DNA from: Methylocystaceae bacterium
GTDB lineage: Bacteria; Pseudomonadota; Alphaproteobacteria; Rhodospirillales; Terasakiellaceae
Assembly (NCBI GenBank): GCA_013373205.1
Contig: JABXIG010000005.1
Span: forward strand, 111,675-175,674
Direction of reading: 5' to 3'
Length of the DNA: 64,000 nucleotides
Position 1 is the first letter of the stretch. Every line of letters begins with the position of its first letter. This document shows positions 8,504 through 16,662 of the stretch, piece by piece. The notes below the pieces were generated by a model. That model worked only from the letters and a program-made list of their open reading frames with translations, searched no databases and was not told the origin of the DNA. Both the position numbers and the translations under genes were made by a program.

Positions 8504-9490
8504 ATGCGTAAGTTTACCGCTGGCCTTTTCATGGCTGCTGCTATGATGACTGCAACAGTTGCACAAGCTGCTGATCCGATCGTCATCAAGTTTTCACACG
8601 TTGTGGCTGAAAACACACCGAAAGGCCAAATGGCTAACAAATTCCGCGATTTGATTGCAGAACGTCTTGGCGGCAAAGTTGTCGTAGAAGTATACCCGAG
8701 CTCTCAGCTTTATGGGGATAACAAAGTTCTTGAAGCGATGCTGTTGGGCGACGTTCAACTGGCGGCACCATCTTTGTCCAAATTCAAAAAATATACAAAG
8801 AAACTGCAACTTTTTGATCTGCCATTCCTGTTCAAAGACATGGCTGCTGCTGAGAAATTCCAACAAAGCGAAGCGGGTCAAAAGCTTCTTGGTTCTATGA
8901 AGAAAAAAGGCATCGTTGGTCTGGGCTACCTGCATAATGGTATGAAGCAACTGTCTTCTTCTACCCCGCTGCGTGTACCGGCTGATGCCAAAGGCCAGAA
9001 GTTCCGTATCATGAGCTCTGACGTGTTGTCTGCACAGTTTGAAGCTCTGGACGCTGTTCCGTTGAAAAAGCCGTTCTCTGAAGTCTTTACCCTGCTGCAA
9101 ACAAAAGCGATCGACGGTCAGGAAAACACCTGGTCCAACATCTATTCCAAGAAATTCTTCGAAGTTCAAGAATACATCACTGCTTCTGACCATGGTCTGC
9201 TCGACTATCTGGTTGTGACTTCACGTGAATTCTGGGATGGCCTGCCTGACGACGTTCGTCCGGTAGTTAAAAAATCTTTGGATGAAGCACTTGCCTTCGG
9301 TAACAACATCGCTGCTGAAAAAGCCATGAGCGATCGTAAAGCCATCGAAGCCTCTGGCCGTTCTAAAGTGATCGACCTGACTGATGCTGAACGTCAGCAA
9401 TGGGTTGAAGCTATGAAGCCGGTTTGGGCTAAATTCGAAGATGCGGTCGGTAAAGACCTGCTCGACGCAGCAATTGCTGCCAATAACTAA
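8504..9490 (+). CDS. dctP: TRAP transporter substrate-binding protein DctP
   Basis: The 328-residue periplasmic protein has a Sec signal peptide cleaved after about residue 22 (AQA). The mature part starts IVIKFSHVVAENTPKGQ, typical of DctP-family binding proteins. The family arginine region is KFRIMSSDVLSAQFEALDA, and QTKAIDGQENTWSNIYSKKF is the conserved PxxTxxxGxEN-like segment. It delivers C4-dicarboxylates to DctQM. GGGAGG lies 10 bases before the ATG. Its codon use looks more biased than its neighbours, which suggests high expression (impression by eye). Confidence 0.95.
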   Translation: MRKFTAGLFMAAAMMTATVAQAADPIVIKFSHVVAENTPKGQMANKFRDLIAERLGGKVVVEVYPSSQLYGDNKVLEAMLLGDVQLAAPSLSKFKKYTKKLQLFDLPFLFKDMAAAEKFQQSEAGQKLLGSMKKKGIVGLGYLHNGMKQLSSSTPLRVPADAKGQKFRIMSSDVLSAQFEALDAVPLKKPFSEVFTLLQTKAIDGQENTWSNIYSKKFFEVQEYITASDHGLLDYLVVTSREFWDGLPDDVRPVVKKSLDEALAFGNNIAAEKAMSDRKAIEASGRSKVIDLTDAERQQWVEAMKPVWAKFEDAVGKDLLDAAIAANN

Positions 9491-9504
9491 GCTGTCTGCT
9501 TGAA

Positions 9505-9543
9505 AAACCCCTTAAGTTTCTAATATGGATGCTTAAGGGGTTT
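9505..9543 (+). terminator. Hairpin between dctP and dctQ
   Basis: AAACCCCTTAAG (9505-9516) pairs with CTTAAGGGGTTT (9532-9543). The position between the binding-protein gene and the membrane-subunit genes would give partial termination or 3' protection of dctP mRNA, and so more DctP than DctQM. Only a short T stretch follows, so full termination is unlikely. Confidence 0.7.
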
Positions 9544-9588
9544 CCTTATCTACTTTCTATTTTCGTACCATAAACTCGGGGCAATGTG

Positions 9589-10230
9589 ATGGTTGCAAAA
9601 TTTGGTCGCCAATTTGAAGAAGGTGTGTTGAGCTTCCTGCTCGTCACCATGACCCTTCTTGTCTTTGTCGAAGTGGTCTTGCGCTTTGGCTTTAACACCG
9701 GCATTCACTGGGCACAGGAAGTCACGCTACATGCGTCTGCCTGGTTTGTCCTGTTCGGCATTTCCTATGGCGTTAAAGTAGGGGCCCATATCGGTGTGGA
9801 CGCCGTTATTCGTCTACTCAGCCCGGAACTGAAACGTGTTTTCAGCATCATTTCAGTCCTGCTCTGCTTGGTCTATTGTGGCCTGATCCTAATCGGTGCT
9901 TGGGTTTATTTGCAAAAAGTCTATGCCATCGGCCTTGCTATGGAGGATGCACCGACACCTGCTATTTTCATGGCACTGATCCCGGAAGACATGATGTGGG
10001 ATGTCTTTAAAATCGACGAAGAAGAACCTCTGCTTCCTATGTGGATTGCCCACGGTCCGTTGTTAATTGGCTTTATTCTTTTAACTGTGCGCTTCTTGGA
10101 AGTATTGAAAAAGCTCATCACCGGGGAATGGATGGAAATGCATATGGCCGACGAAGGTAAAGAAGCCTTAGAAGATGCTGGCTTTAGCTCAGAAAACGTG
10201 AAGCTTGATGACGAAGGGGAGAAAAAATAA
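9589..10230 (+). CDS. dctQ: TRAP transporter small membrane subunit DctQ
   Basis: The 213-residue protein has four predicted membrane segments and the family signature FNTGIHWAQEVTLHASAWFV. It stabilises DctM and contacts the loaded DctP. The loop between membrane segments 3 and 4 is long (about 45 residues, rich in acidic residues) and the C-terminal tail is highly charged; both are somewhat longer than in minimal DctQ proteins. ATG 9589 is preferred to GTG 9586 on spacing from CGGGG (9577-9581). Its stop overlaps the dctM start (TAATG). Confidence 0.92.
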   Translation: MVAKFGRQFEEGVLSFLLVTMTLLVFVEVVLRFGFNTGIHWAQEVTLHASAWFVLFGISYGVKVGAHIGVDAVIRLLSPELKRVFSIISVLLCLVYCGLILIGAWVYLQKVYAIGLAMEDAPTPAIFMALIPEDMMWDVFKIDEEEPLLPMWIAHGPLLIGFILLTVRFLEVLKKLITGEWMEMHMADEGKEALEDAGFSSENVKLDDEGEKK

Positions 10231-11630
10231 TGACCATTGCATTCCTTTTCATCTCCCTGTTTGGCTGTATGTTCTTGGGCATGCCGATCGCAATTGCGCT
10301 TGGTCTGTCTTCTGTAAGCACAATCTTGTTATTCTCAGATGATTCCATTGCCTCAATCGCGCTCAAACTGTTCGAAGCCTTATCTGAACATTATACGCTG
10401 TTGGCGATCCCGTTCTTCATCTTGTCTTCTGCCTTTTTGTCTACAGGTGGTGTCGCAAAACGTTTGATCCGTTTTGCCATTGCCCTTGTCGGTCACATTA
10501 AAGGTGGGCTGGCGATGGCTTCGGTTCTGGCCTGTATGTTATTTGCCGCTGTGTCCGGTTCATCACCTGCGACCGTGGCGGCCATTGGCTCTATCGTCAT
10601 CGCAGGCATGGTTAAATCCGGTTATCCTGAAAAATTTGGTGCAGGTGTCATTGCAAACGCAGGGACCTTGGGGATCTTGATCCCGCCGTCCATCGTGATG
10701 CTGGTCTATTCTGCGGCAACCGAAGTCTCAGCCTCTAAAATGTTCATGGCCGGGTTTGTGCCGGGGATCATGATGGGGCTGATCTTGATGATCGCCATCT
10801 ATATCGCAGCGCGCGTCATGAAGCTGCCGTCTGAACCTTTCCCCGGTTTCAAAGAACTCTTCAATTCCATGATGAGCGCCATGGGCGGTATCATGTTGAT
10901 CGTTATTGTTCTGGGCTCCATTTACGGTGGGGTTGCCTCGCCAACCGAAGCGGCGGCCGTATCTGCGGTCTATGCCTTCCTCGTTTCCGTCTTTGTCTAT
11001 CGTGACATGGGTCCATTAAAAGAAAAAGCATGGGCCAAAGAAGGTGAAGCTACGGGCTCCATCATCAGCCGTGCGATCCTGCAGTCTTTGATCGCGATCC
11101 CGAAATGTATCAATGACCCGGATGTCCGCAAAGTCTTGGTCGATGCAACCAAAGTCTCCTTGATGCTGTTGTTCATCATCGCAAACGCCATGCTGTTTGC
11201 CCACGTTTTGACAACAGAACGTATCCCGCACACCATTGCCGGGACAATCGTTGACTGGGGTCTTCCTTGGTGGGGTTTCCTGATCGTGGTGAACCTGTTG
11301 CTTCTGGCGGCTGGTAACTTTATGGAACCCTCCGCGATTATCCTGATCATGGCACCGATCCTGTTCCCGATTGCCACGCAGTTGGGCATTGATCCGATCC
11401 ATTTGGGCATCATCATGGTGGTAAACATGGAAATCGGGATGATAACCCCGCCTGTTGGGCTTAACCTGTTTGTAACCGCCGGGATCACAGGACATTCCAT
11501 CGGCTGGGCCGTCAAGGCTGCCTTGCCGTGGCTCTCCCTGTTGTTATTCTTCCTGATCCTGATTACCTACATCCCGCAGATCTCACTCTTCCTGCCGGAC
11601 TTGATCGATCAGATCCAAGGCTACAAATAA
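10230..11630 (+). CDS. dctM: TRAP transporter large permease subunit DctM
   Basis: The 466-residue polytopic protein of about 12 membrane segments carries out sodium-coupled uptake of the substrate delivered by DctP. Family features include FLGMPIAIALGLSS near the N terminus, FAAVSGSSPATVAAIGSI and GTLGILIPPSIVMLVYSAAT in the middle, and GMITPPVGLNLFV near the C terminus. An extra hydrophilic stretch of about 40 residues (about 262-305) lies between the two halves. It is translationally coupled to dctQ and followed by a strong terminator. Confidence 0.95.
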   Translation: MTIAFLFISLFGCMFLGMPIAIALGLSSVSTILLFSDDSIASIALKLFEALSEHYTLLAIPFFILSSAFLSTGGVAKRLIRFAIALVGHIKGGLAMASVLACMLFAAVSGSSPATVAAIGSIVIAGMVKSGYPEKFGAGVIANAGTLGILIPPSIVMLVYSAATEVSASKMFMAGFVPGIMMGLILMIAIYIAARVMKLPSEPFPGFKELFNSMMSAMGGIMLIVIVLGSIYGGVASPTEAAAVSAVYAFLVSVFVYRDMGPLKEKAWAKEGEATGSIISRAILQSLIAIPKCINDPDVRKVLVDATKVSLMLLFIIANAMLFAHVLTTERIPHTIAGTIVDWGLPWWGFLIVVNLLLLAAGNFMEPSAIILIMAPILFPIATQLGIDPIHLGIIMVVNMEIGMITPPVGLNLFVTAGITGHSIGWAVKAALPWLSLLLFFLILITYIPQISLFLPDLIDQIQGYK

Positions 11631-11645
11631 GCCGGATTGCTACAC

Positions 11646-11685
11646 AAAAGGGTCGCCTCCCCAACGGGAGCGACCCTTTTCTTTT
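11646..11685 (+). terminator. Rho-independent terminator of dctPQM
   Basis: GGGTCG (11650-11655) pairs with CGACCC (11671-11676), and inside it CTCCC (11657-11661) pairs with GGGAG (11666-11670). Only one base is bulged, and TTTTCTTTT follows. Confidence 0.9.
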
Positions 11686-11750
11686 GTTGCCAATCCAGAA
11701 ATTTGATTCTAGAAAGACCCATCTAGGACATCGTTAAGGATATATGACCC

Positions 11751-12434
11751 ATGAGCACTGTTTTGCGCAGCCCGGAACATAAAAAAGCAGGCGAAACCGT
11801 CGCCAAGATTTTGCTGGAAATCGAAGCCATCAATTTCCGTCCGGAAGAACCTTATATCCTGACCTCCGGTAAAGCCAGCCCGGTTTACATCGATTGTCGC
11901 AAACTGATTTCGTTTAACCGCGCGCGCCGCACTGTCATGAACCTTGCCAAAGACATGCTGCAACAAGATGCAGGTTTTGAAGTGTTTGATTATGTCGCTG
12001 GTGGCGAAACAGCAGGTATTCCTTATGCAGCCTGGATGGCAGACCAGCTGGAAGCCTCCATGCTTTACGTGCGCAAAAAACCCAAAGGCTTTGGCCGTAA
12101 CGCCCAAATCGAAGGCCATATGGAAGAAGGTAAACGCGTTCTTCTGGTGGAAGATTTGGCAACTGATGGGGGGTCCAAACTGAATTTTGTTAATGCAATC
12201 CGCAATGCAGGGGCGCAATGTGATGATGCTTTTGTGGTCTTCTTCTACGGCGTTATCCCCGGTGCGCTTGAAACTTTGGAACAAGCAGGCGTCACTCTGC
12301 ACTATCTGTGTAACTGGTGGGACGTGATGGCCGTTGCTGAAAAAGGCGAATATTTCTCGAAAGAAAAACTCGACGGTGTCCGCGCTTTCTTGGAAGACCC
12401 AATCGGCTGGTCAAAACAAAACGGTGGGGAATAA
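11751..12434 (+). CDS. pyrE: Orotate phosphoribosyltransferase
   Basis: The 227-residue enzyme makes orotidine 5'-phosphate from orotate and PRPP in pyrimidine synthesis. Visible motifs are the substrate region LTSGKASPVYIDCRKL and the PRPP-binding signature VLLVEDLATDGGSK. The length and the alphaproteobacterial C-terminal extension are normal. The promoter must lie in the roughly 70 bases after the dctM terminator. pyrC, another gene of the pathway, lies nearby in the opposite orientation. Confidence 0.93.
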   Translation: MSTVLRSPEHKKAGETVAKILLEIEAINFRPEEPYILTSGKASPVYIDCRKLISFNRARRTVMNLAKDMLQQDAGFEVFDYVAGGETAGIPYAAWMADQLEASMLYVRKKPKGFGRNAQIEGHMEEGKRVLLVEDLATDGGSKLNFVNAIRNAGAQCDDAFVVFFYGVIPGALETLEQAGVTLHYLCNWWDVMAVAEKGEYFSKEKLDGVRAFLEDPIGWSKQNGGE

Positions 12435-12437
12435 GCG

Positions 12438-12533
12438 ATGTCAGGTCCGCAAAAGATTGCTTTCTGGATCGGCGTTAAAGTCTGCGTTCTCTGCGCCGTT
12501 GGCTATTTCGTCGTCCCCATGCTGATGCCTTGA
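12438..12533 (+). CDS. 31-residue single-span membrane peptide downstream of pyrE
   Basis: ATG 12438 begins 3 bases after the pyrE stop, with GGGGA about 8 bases upstream of it. It encodes a 31-residue peptide: a short polar start with two lysines, then an almost continuous hydrophobic helix with two cysteines and a short PMLMP end. Its size, spacing and ribosome site support a translated gene co-transcribed with pyrE. I know no family for it. Confidence 0.5.
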   Translation: MSGPQKIAFWIGVKVCVLCAVGYFVVPMLMP

Positions 12534-12550
12534 GAGAAAATACGAAACAT

Positions 12551-12657
12551 TACCTGTCATCCCGCACGAGTTGCGGGATAACCCGTTGAAGCATAAACGA
12601 TCATAGATCAAATTCGCACGATCCGATTGTCCCAGAATAAATACGGGATGACAGGTA
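12551..12657. repeat. Palindromic repeat element between pyrE and pyrC
   Basis: TACCTGTCATCCCG (12551-12564) and CGGGATGACAGGTA (12644-12657) are perfect 14-bp inverted arms. The left arm also forms a local hairpin, ATCCCGC (12559-12565) with GCGGGAT (12573-12579). Dispersed alphaproteobacterial repeats often carry TGTCATCCCG ends, so this is probably a small non-autonomous or REP-like element. It lies between convergent genes and may also stop transcription on both sides. Confidence 0.7.
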
Positions 12658-12671
12658 CGCGTTTATGTAAA

Positions 12672-13718
12672 TTAAACCAACTTCCAAGCCAAGGTCTCCC
12701 CACTGCCAAAAACACGAACAGGATCGCCATCTTCGGTGGTGACAAATTCTTGGGGGCTCCAGTCTGTGCGTTTCAGGGTCACGGTCTCTTCATTAGGGGC
12801 CATGCCGTAAAAGGCCGGACCGTTGAGCGAGGCAAAGGCTTCCAACTTATCCAGCGCGCCTTCGTCATCAAACACTTGCGTATAAATTTCTAACGCCGTC
12901 ATGGCACTGAAAATCCCGGCGCAGCCACAGCCACTTTCCTTAGCATGGCGTGCATGTGGAGCGGTATCGGTGCCCAAAAAGAACTGTGCTTCGCCGGATG
13001 TCGCTGCTTCGCGCAAGGCCAGACGGTGCACTTCGCGTTTGGCAATGGGCAGACAGTAAAGATGCGGATTGATCCCGCCTTTAAAAATATCAGTACGATT
13101 AATCACCAGATGGTGCGGCGTGATCGTTGCGCCAAGACGGCCGCTGTCGGCCTGTGAACGCACAAAATCCACCGCATCCTTAGTTGTAATATGTTCCATC
13201 ACGACTTTCAGGGTCGGAAAATCATTTAGGATCGGTTTCAAGACACGTTCGATATAAAGGGCTTCACGATCAAAGATATCGGTTGTGGGATCGGTCACTT
13301 CCCCATGCACCAGCAAGGGCATGCCAATTTCCTGCATACGCTCCAAGACCGGATAAACTTTTTTAATGTCAGTGACACCACTATCAGAATTGGTCGTCGC
13401 GCCTGCCGGATAAAACTTCACAGCCGAAAAGACACCTTGTTCAAAACCCAACGCAATTTCATCCGCCTCGGCTTGATCGGTCAAATAGCAGGTCATCAAG
13501 GGTTGGAAGCTCACCCCCTCGCCCACTGCCGCCAAGATGCGTTCGCGATAATCACTTGCCGCTTTTACGGTTGTGACAGGTGGCACAAGGTTAGGCATCA
13601 CAATCGCGCGACCAAACTGAACGGCTGTATGAGGCGCGACCGCCTTTAACATGGCCCCATCACGAAAATGCACATGCCAGTCATCGGGACGGCGAATGGT
13701 AAGGGTCATGTCAGTCAT
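12672..13718 (-). CDS. pyrC: Dihydroorotase (class II)
   Basis: The 348-residue amidohydrolase makes dihydroorotate from carbamoyl aspartate. The zinc ligands are HVH (H15, H17) in PDDWHVHFRDG. The carboxylated lysine lies in KFYPAGATTNSDSGV. Further motifs are LLVHGEV and MEHITTKDAVDFV, and a DTAPHARHAKE loop supplies the catalytic aspartate. The length fits the E. coli PyrC type. The gene lies downstream of the histidine kinase gene on the same strand, 169 bases away, with a cruciform repeat between. Confidence 0.95.
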   Translation of the reverse strand: MTDMTLTIRRPDDWHVHFRDGAMLKAVAPHTAVQFGRAIVMPNLVPPVTTVKAASDYRERILAAVGEGVSFQPLMTCYLTDQAEADEIALGFEQGVFSAVKFYPAGATTNSDSGVTDIKKVYPVLERMQEIGMPLLVHGEVTDPTTDIFDREALYIERVLKPILNDFPTLKVVMEHITTKDAVDFVRSQADSGRLGATITPHHLVINRTDIFKGGINPHLYCLPIAKREVHRLALREAATSGEAQFFLGTDTAPHARHAKESGCGCAGIFSAMTALEIYTQVFDDEGALDKLEAFASLNGPAFYGMAPNEETVTLKRTDWSPQEFVTTEDGDPVRVFGSGETLAWKLV

Positions 13719-13808
13719 GTTTGCCTGCCTCTATCTCTGTGAAATCGATTTCAGGCAACCTACTAAAGTTTACGATTTGCTGGAAGGGGAATATGGATAT
13801 AGGAAAAA

Positions 13809-13880
13809 GAAAGATTCCTGCTTTCGCAGGAAAACAAATTATTACCTGCCTACGTATCCCTGCAAAAGCAGGGATCTTTC
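13809..13880. repeat. Cruciform-like palindromic element upstream of pyrC
   Basis: Outer arms GAAAGAT (13809-13815) and ATCTTTC (13874-13880) enclose two hairpins: TTCCTGC-TTTC-GCAGGAA (13815-13832) and ATCCCTGC-AAAA-GCAGGGAT (13857-13875). The first hairpin recurs, nearly identical, at 25408-25425, which marks a dispersed repeat family. Confidence 0.7.
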
Positions 13881-13887
13881 ACATCAC

Positions 13888-15231
13888 TTATCCCGGCAAA
13901 ACCAGTTTGGCTTCCAGCCCGCCTGCGTCACGGTTAAACAATTCAGCCGTGCCGCCATGGGCGTGGGCGACGGAGCGAACGACTGCAAGGCCAAGGCCGA
14001 CGCCGCCAGTTTCTTTATTGCGTGATGTTTCGACCCGTCTAAACGGTCTGAAGACTTCATCCAGTTCATCTTCAGGAATGCCGGGGCCATCATCAGTGAT
14101 AGACAGGATGATTTGACCGTCTTTGCTTGATAAAGTCACCTCACAGCCCCCTGCATATTTCAGGGCATTGCCGATCAGATTGGAAATCGCGCGTTTCAGA
14201 CCGACGGGACGACCTTTGAAGGAAAGTTCATCCGGGCCGTGATAGGTCACAGGGCCGCCCGCTTCGCCCATATCTTCACATAAACTTTCCACAAGGGCGG
14301 CAAGATCAAGGTCGCTAACCTCTTCATTTGCGACATCATCGCGGGCAAAAGACAAAGTTGCCGCGATCATGGATTCCATTTCATCCAGATCGGCCAGCAT
14401 TTTGTCACGTTCTTCATCATCTTCAACAAATTCAGCACGCAATTTCATACGGGTAATCGGCGTACGCAGATCGTGTGAAATTGCCGCCAGCATATGGGTT
14501 CTGTCCTGAACAAAACGACGCAGGCGGGTTTGCATATCGTTAAAAGCATGCGCTGCTTCACGTACTTCACGCGGACCATCTTCATTCATGGGCGGCGCAT
14601 TCACATCGCGACCTAATCTTTCTGCAGCTTTTGCCATACGCGCAAGCGGCTTATTGGCACTGCGCATAATCAGCACAGCCACAATAGCGACAACTAACGT
14701 CATTATGGTCAAAAGACCAATAAAGGGGAAAAACGGGCGCTGATCCGAACCGATGCTGGGCAATTGCATATTCAACCAAGCGCCATCATCAAGCTGGACA
14801 GCGACCAACAGGCTGGGACGCCAGCGCCTTTTGTCACCTTCACGATGATGCGGACCGCGCGGCGGGATTTCTTCCACCCGGACACGCATTTTATCCACAT
14901 CAACCAAAGTATCAGCCAGACGGTTACGCACGAAAGCTTCCACGCCAAACCAGTTGTTGGCTTCTTCAATGGCGGGTTGGCTTGATTGCCAGGCACGCAT
15001 TTTATAAAGCCGCTTGGTCCGAAGTAACAGTTCGCGTTGTAACGGGTTGGCTGCATTCATCCATTGCACATAGGTTGCCATACGTTCGATCAGCTTGGTA
15101 CGTTCGGCATTCTCGCTAAATTGCTGCCACTCGCGATAATGCAACACACCGCCAAGGATCTGCACCAACAAAATCCCGCCGATCACAACGGCAAGGGTCC
15201 GACCCAACATGGTTTGTGGTATAAGACGCAT
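13888..15231 (-). CDS. EnvZ-type sensor histidine kinase
   Basis: The 447-residue kinase has membrane segments at about 11-31 and 166-190 around a periplasmic domain of about 130 residues, which includes a basic, His-containing stretch near 125-138. A HAMP region and the H box AAISHDLRTPITRMKLRAEF (H253) follow, then an HATPase domain with ISNLIGNALKYA, DDGPGIPEDE and GVGLGLAVV. It is coupled to the response regulator gene upstream by a TGATG stop/start overlap. The likely target is the divergent exported protein gene at 16137; the stimulus cannot be read from sequence. Confidence 0.9.
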   Translation of the reverse strand: MRLIPQTMLGRTLAVVIGGILLVQILGGVLHYREWQQFSENAERTKLIERMATYVQWMNAANPLQRELLLRTKRLYKMRAWQSSQPAIEEANNWFGVEAFVRNRLADTLVDVDKMRVRVEEIPPRGPHHREGDKRRWRPSLLVAVQLDDGAWLNMQLPSIGSDQRPFFPFIGLLTIMTLVVAIVAVLIMRSANKPLARMAKAAERLGRDVNAPPMNEDGPREVREAAHAFNDMQTRLRRFVQDRTHMLAAISHDLRTPITRMKLRAEFVEDDEERDKMLADLDEMESMIAATLSFARDDVANEEVSDLDLAALVESLCEDMGEAGGPVTYHGPDELSFKGRPVGLKRAISNLIGNALKYAGGCEVTLSSKDGQIILSITDDGPGIPEDELDEVFRPFRRVETSRNKETGGVGLGLAVVRSVAHAHGGTAELFNRDAGGLEAKLVLPG

Positions 15232-15947
15232 CAGCTTTCAACCTTTGCCGAAAACATATAGCCCCCGCCCCTGATGGTTTTAATCAGACGCGGCGTTTTC
15301 GGGTCATCCTTTAATTTCTTGCGCAAACGGCTCACCTGCACATCAATGGCGCGATCAAACGGAATGGCTTCGCGTCCGCGCGCCATATCCAGCAACTGAT
15401 CGCGATTTAAAACCCGGTTGGGATGACGCACAAATGTATCCAGTAATTCAAACTCCCCCCGGCTTAGAGAGACCAGCACGCCTTCATCACTATAAAGTTC
15501 GCGTTGATCGGGGCGAAAATCCCAACCGTTAAACCTAAAACTTTCACCTTCCAAAGTAGGCGCAGCCTTTTCAACAACAGACATACGGCGCAACACAGCC
15601 TTGATGCGGGCCAAAAGCTCACGTGGGTTAAATGGTTTGGCAACATAATCATCTGCCCCCATTTCAAGCCCGATAATCCTGTCGGTTTCTTCGCCCATGG
15701 CCGTGAGCATAATTACAGGAAGTTCGGACGTAGCGCGCAGGTTGCGGCACAGGGTCAACCCGTCTTCGCCAGGCATCATCACATCCAGCACGACCAGATC
15801 AATGGCCCAGTCTTCGAGCGCGCGTTTCATCTCCCGCCCGTTTTGGGCAGTGGTGACACGCAGGTTATGTTGCTTCAAAAATTTTGCGAGAAGATCACGA
15901 ATTTCGCGATCATCATCGACAACCAATATATGTGCTTGCTTATCCAT
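15231..15947 (-). CDS. OmpR-family response regulator
   Basis: The 238-residue regulator has a receiver with phospho-acceptor D55 (LVVLDVMMPGEDG) and the conserved KPFNPRELLARI, followed by an OmpR/PhoB winged helix (LSRGEFELLDTFVRHPNRVL, ending in the IKTIRGGGYMF wing). The start at MDKQAHILVV (15947) is chosen because the receiver fold begins there; an in-frame extension to 16010 would run through the promoter region with the direct repeats. Confidence 0.92.
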   Translation of the reverse strand: MDKQAHILVVDDDREIRDLLAKFLKQHNLRVTTAQNGREMKRALEDWAIDLVVLDVMMPGEDGLTLCRNLRATSELPVIMLTAMGEETDRIIGLEMGADDYVAKPFNPRELLARIKAVLRRMSVVEKAAPTLEGESFRFNGWDFRPDQRELYSDEGVLVSLSRGEFELLDTFVRHPNRVLNRDQLLDMARGREAIPFDRAIDVQVSRLRKKLKDDPKTPRLIKTIRGGGYMFSAKVES

Positions 15948-15990
15948 AAAGTGACTATAACCCAAGACAATGTATGAGGTGAGATGATTA

Positions 15991-16010
15991 CTGTAACAGA
16001 CTGTAACCAA
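15991..16010. promoter_or_regulatory. OmpR-style tandem direct repeat
   Basis: CTGTAACAGA and CTGTAACCAA are adjacent 10-bp units, each starting CTGTAAC. Tandem half-sites one helical turn apart are the typical binding pattern of OmpR-family dimers. They lie in the divergent region between the regulator gene and the exported-protein gene at 16137. An inverted copy of the core (GTTACA) lies near 16064. Confidence 0.6.
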
Positions 16011-16136
16011 AATGCTTATAGAAACATTGCGTCACCTTAAAAGCCGATTTGCGACATGAGGGCGTTACAAAAAGGGCGCTTAATAGAGTCATTCAAGGCG
16101 AACAGCTCGCCACACTTAACTCATTGGAGACTTATT

Positions 16137-16562
16137 ATGAAACGCACACAAATGATTATTCCCGCCCTTGGTGTTTTAGCACTGGTTGGTGCAACAACCT
16201 TCGCAATGGCCGCTGACCCGGCTCAAAGAGACTGGTGCCCACGCGGGAAAGGTGGCGGCCAACAAGGCCAAATGATGCGAGGCCATCATGGCGGTGGCAT
16301 GGGCTTTGGCATGATGGGCGGTGGGCGCCACATGGGTCGCTTTATGAAAGATGGCAATTTCGACCTTAAACTCACCACAGACCGTGTCAAAGAAATCATG
16401 GAAGGCAAAATCGCCTGGATGGGCAACGACAACTTAAAAGTCGGTGACGTCACAACCAATTCAGACGGCAAAATCATCGCTCAACTGGTAACCAAAGACA
16501 ATTCACTTGTGGAAACCTTCGTTGTTGACCCAAAGACAGGTGCCCACTTCCCGCAACGCTAA
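16137..16562 (+). CDS. Exported Met/Gly/His-rich small protein
   Basis: The 141-residue product starts with a clear Sec signal peptide ending AMAADPA. Residues about 40-65 are rich in Met, Gly and His (MMRGHHGGGMGFGMMGGG), a composition typical of periplasmic copper or other soft-metal binders. The C-terminal 75 residues are mixed and end in a strand pattern resembling PepSY domains (inference). ATG 16137 has TTGGAGA upstream and begins the signal peptide. Divergence from the OmpR-type pair suggests that the pair controls it. The metal role is not proven. Confidence 0.75.
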   Translation: MKRTQMIIPALGVLALVGATTFAMAADPAQRDWCPRGKGGGQQGQMMRGHHGGGMGFGMMGGGRHMGRFMKDGNFDLKLTTDRVKEIMEGKIAWMGNDNLKVGDVTTNSDGKIIAQLVTKDNSLVETFVVDPKTGAHFPQR

Positions 16563-16608
16563 ACGCACTTCAAGTTTTTCATTGCCCCCCACTCTCCCCC
16601 GAAAACTA

Positions 16609-16647
16609 AAGGCCCCGCATGGTTCACCCATACGAGGCCTTCTTTTT
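16609..16647. terminator. Bidirectional terminator
   Basis: AAGGCC (16609-16614) pairs with GGCCTT (16636-16641), with an inner ATGG/CCAT pairing, followed by TCTTTTTT. The A-rich left flank lets it also end transcription from the convergent stress-protein gene. Confidence 0.85.
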
Positions 16648-16662
16648 TAACCTGAGTATGAC

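Noticed and set aside
10997..11515. Long minus-strand ORFs opposite dctM and other genes
   Set aside because: They lie fully inside well-supported genes, have no ribosome site and show low-complexity composition typical of antisense frames.
15948..16010. Longer start of the OmpR-type regulator at 16010
   Set aside because: The added residues do not belong to a receiver domain and cover the likely promoter and direct repeats.
16137..16562. CpxP/Spy-type chaperone
   Set aside because: The LTxxQ motifs of that family are absent; only the export signal and the Met/Gly/His-rich region are supported.
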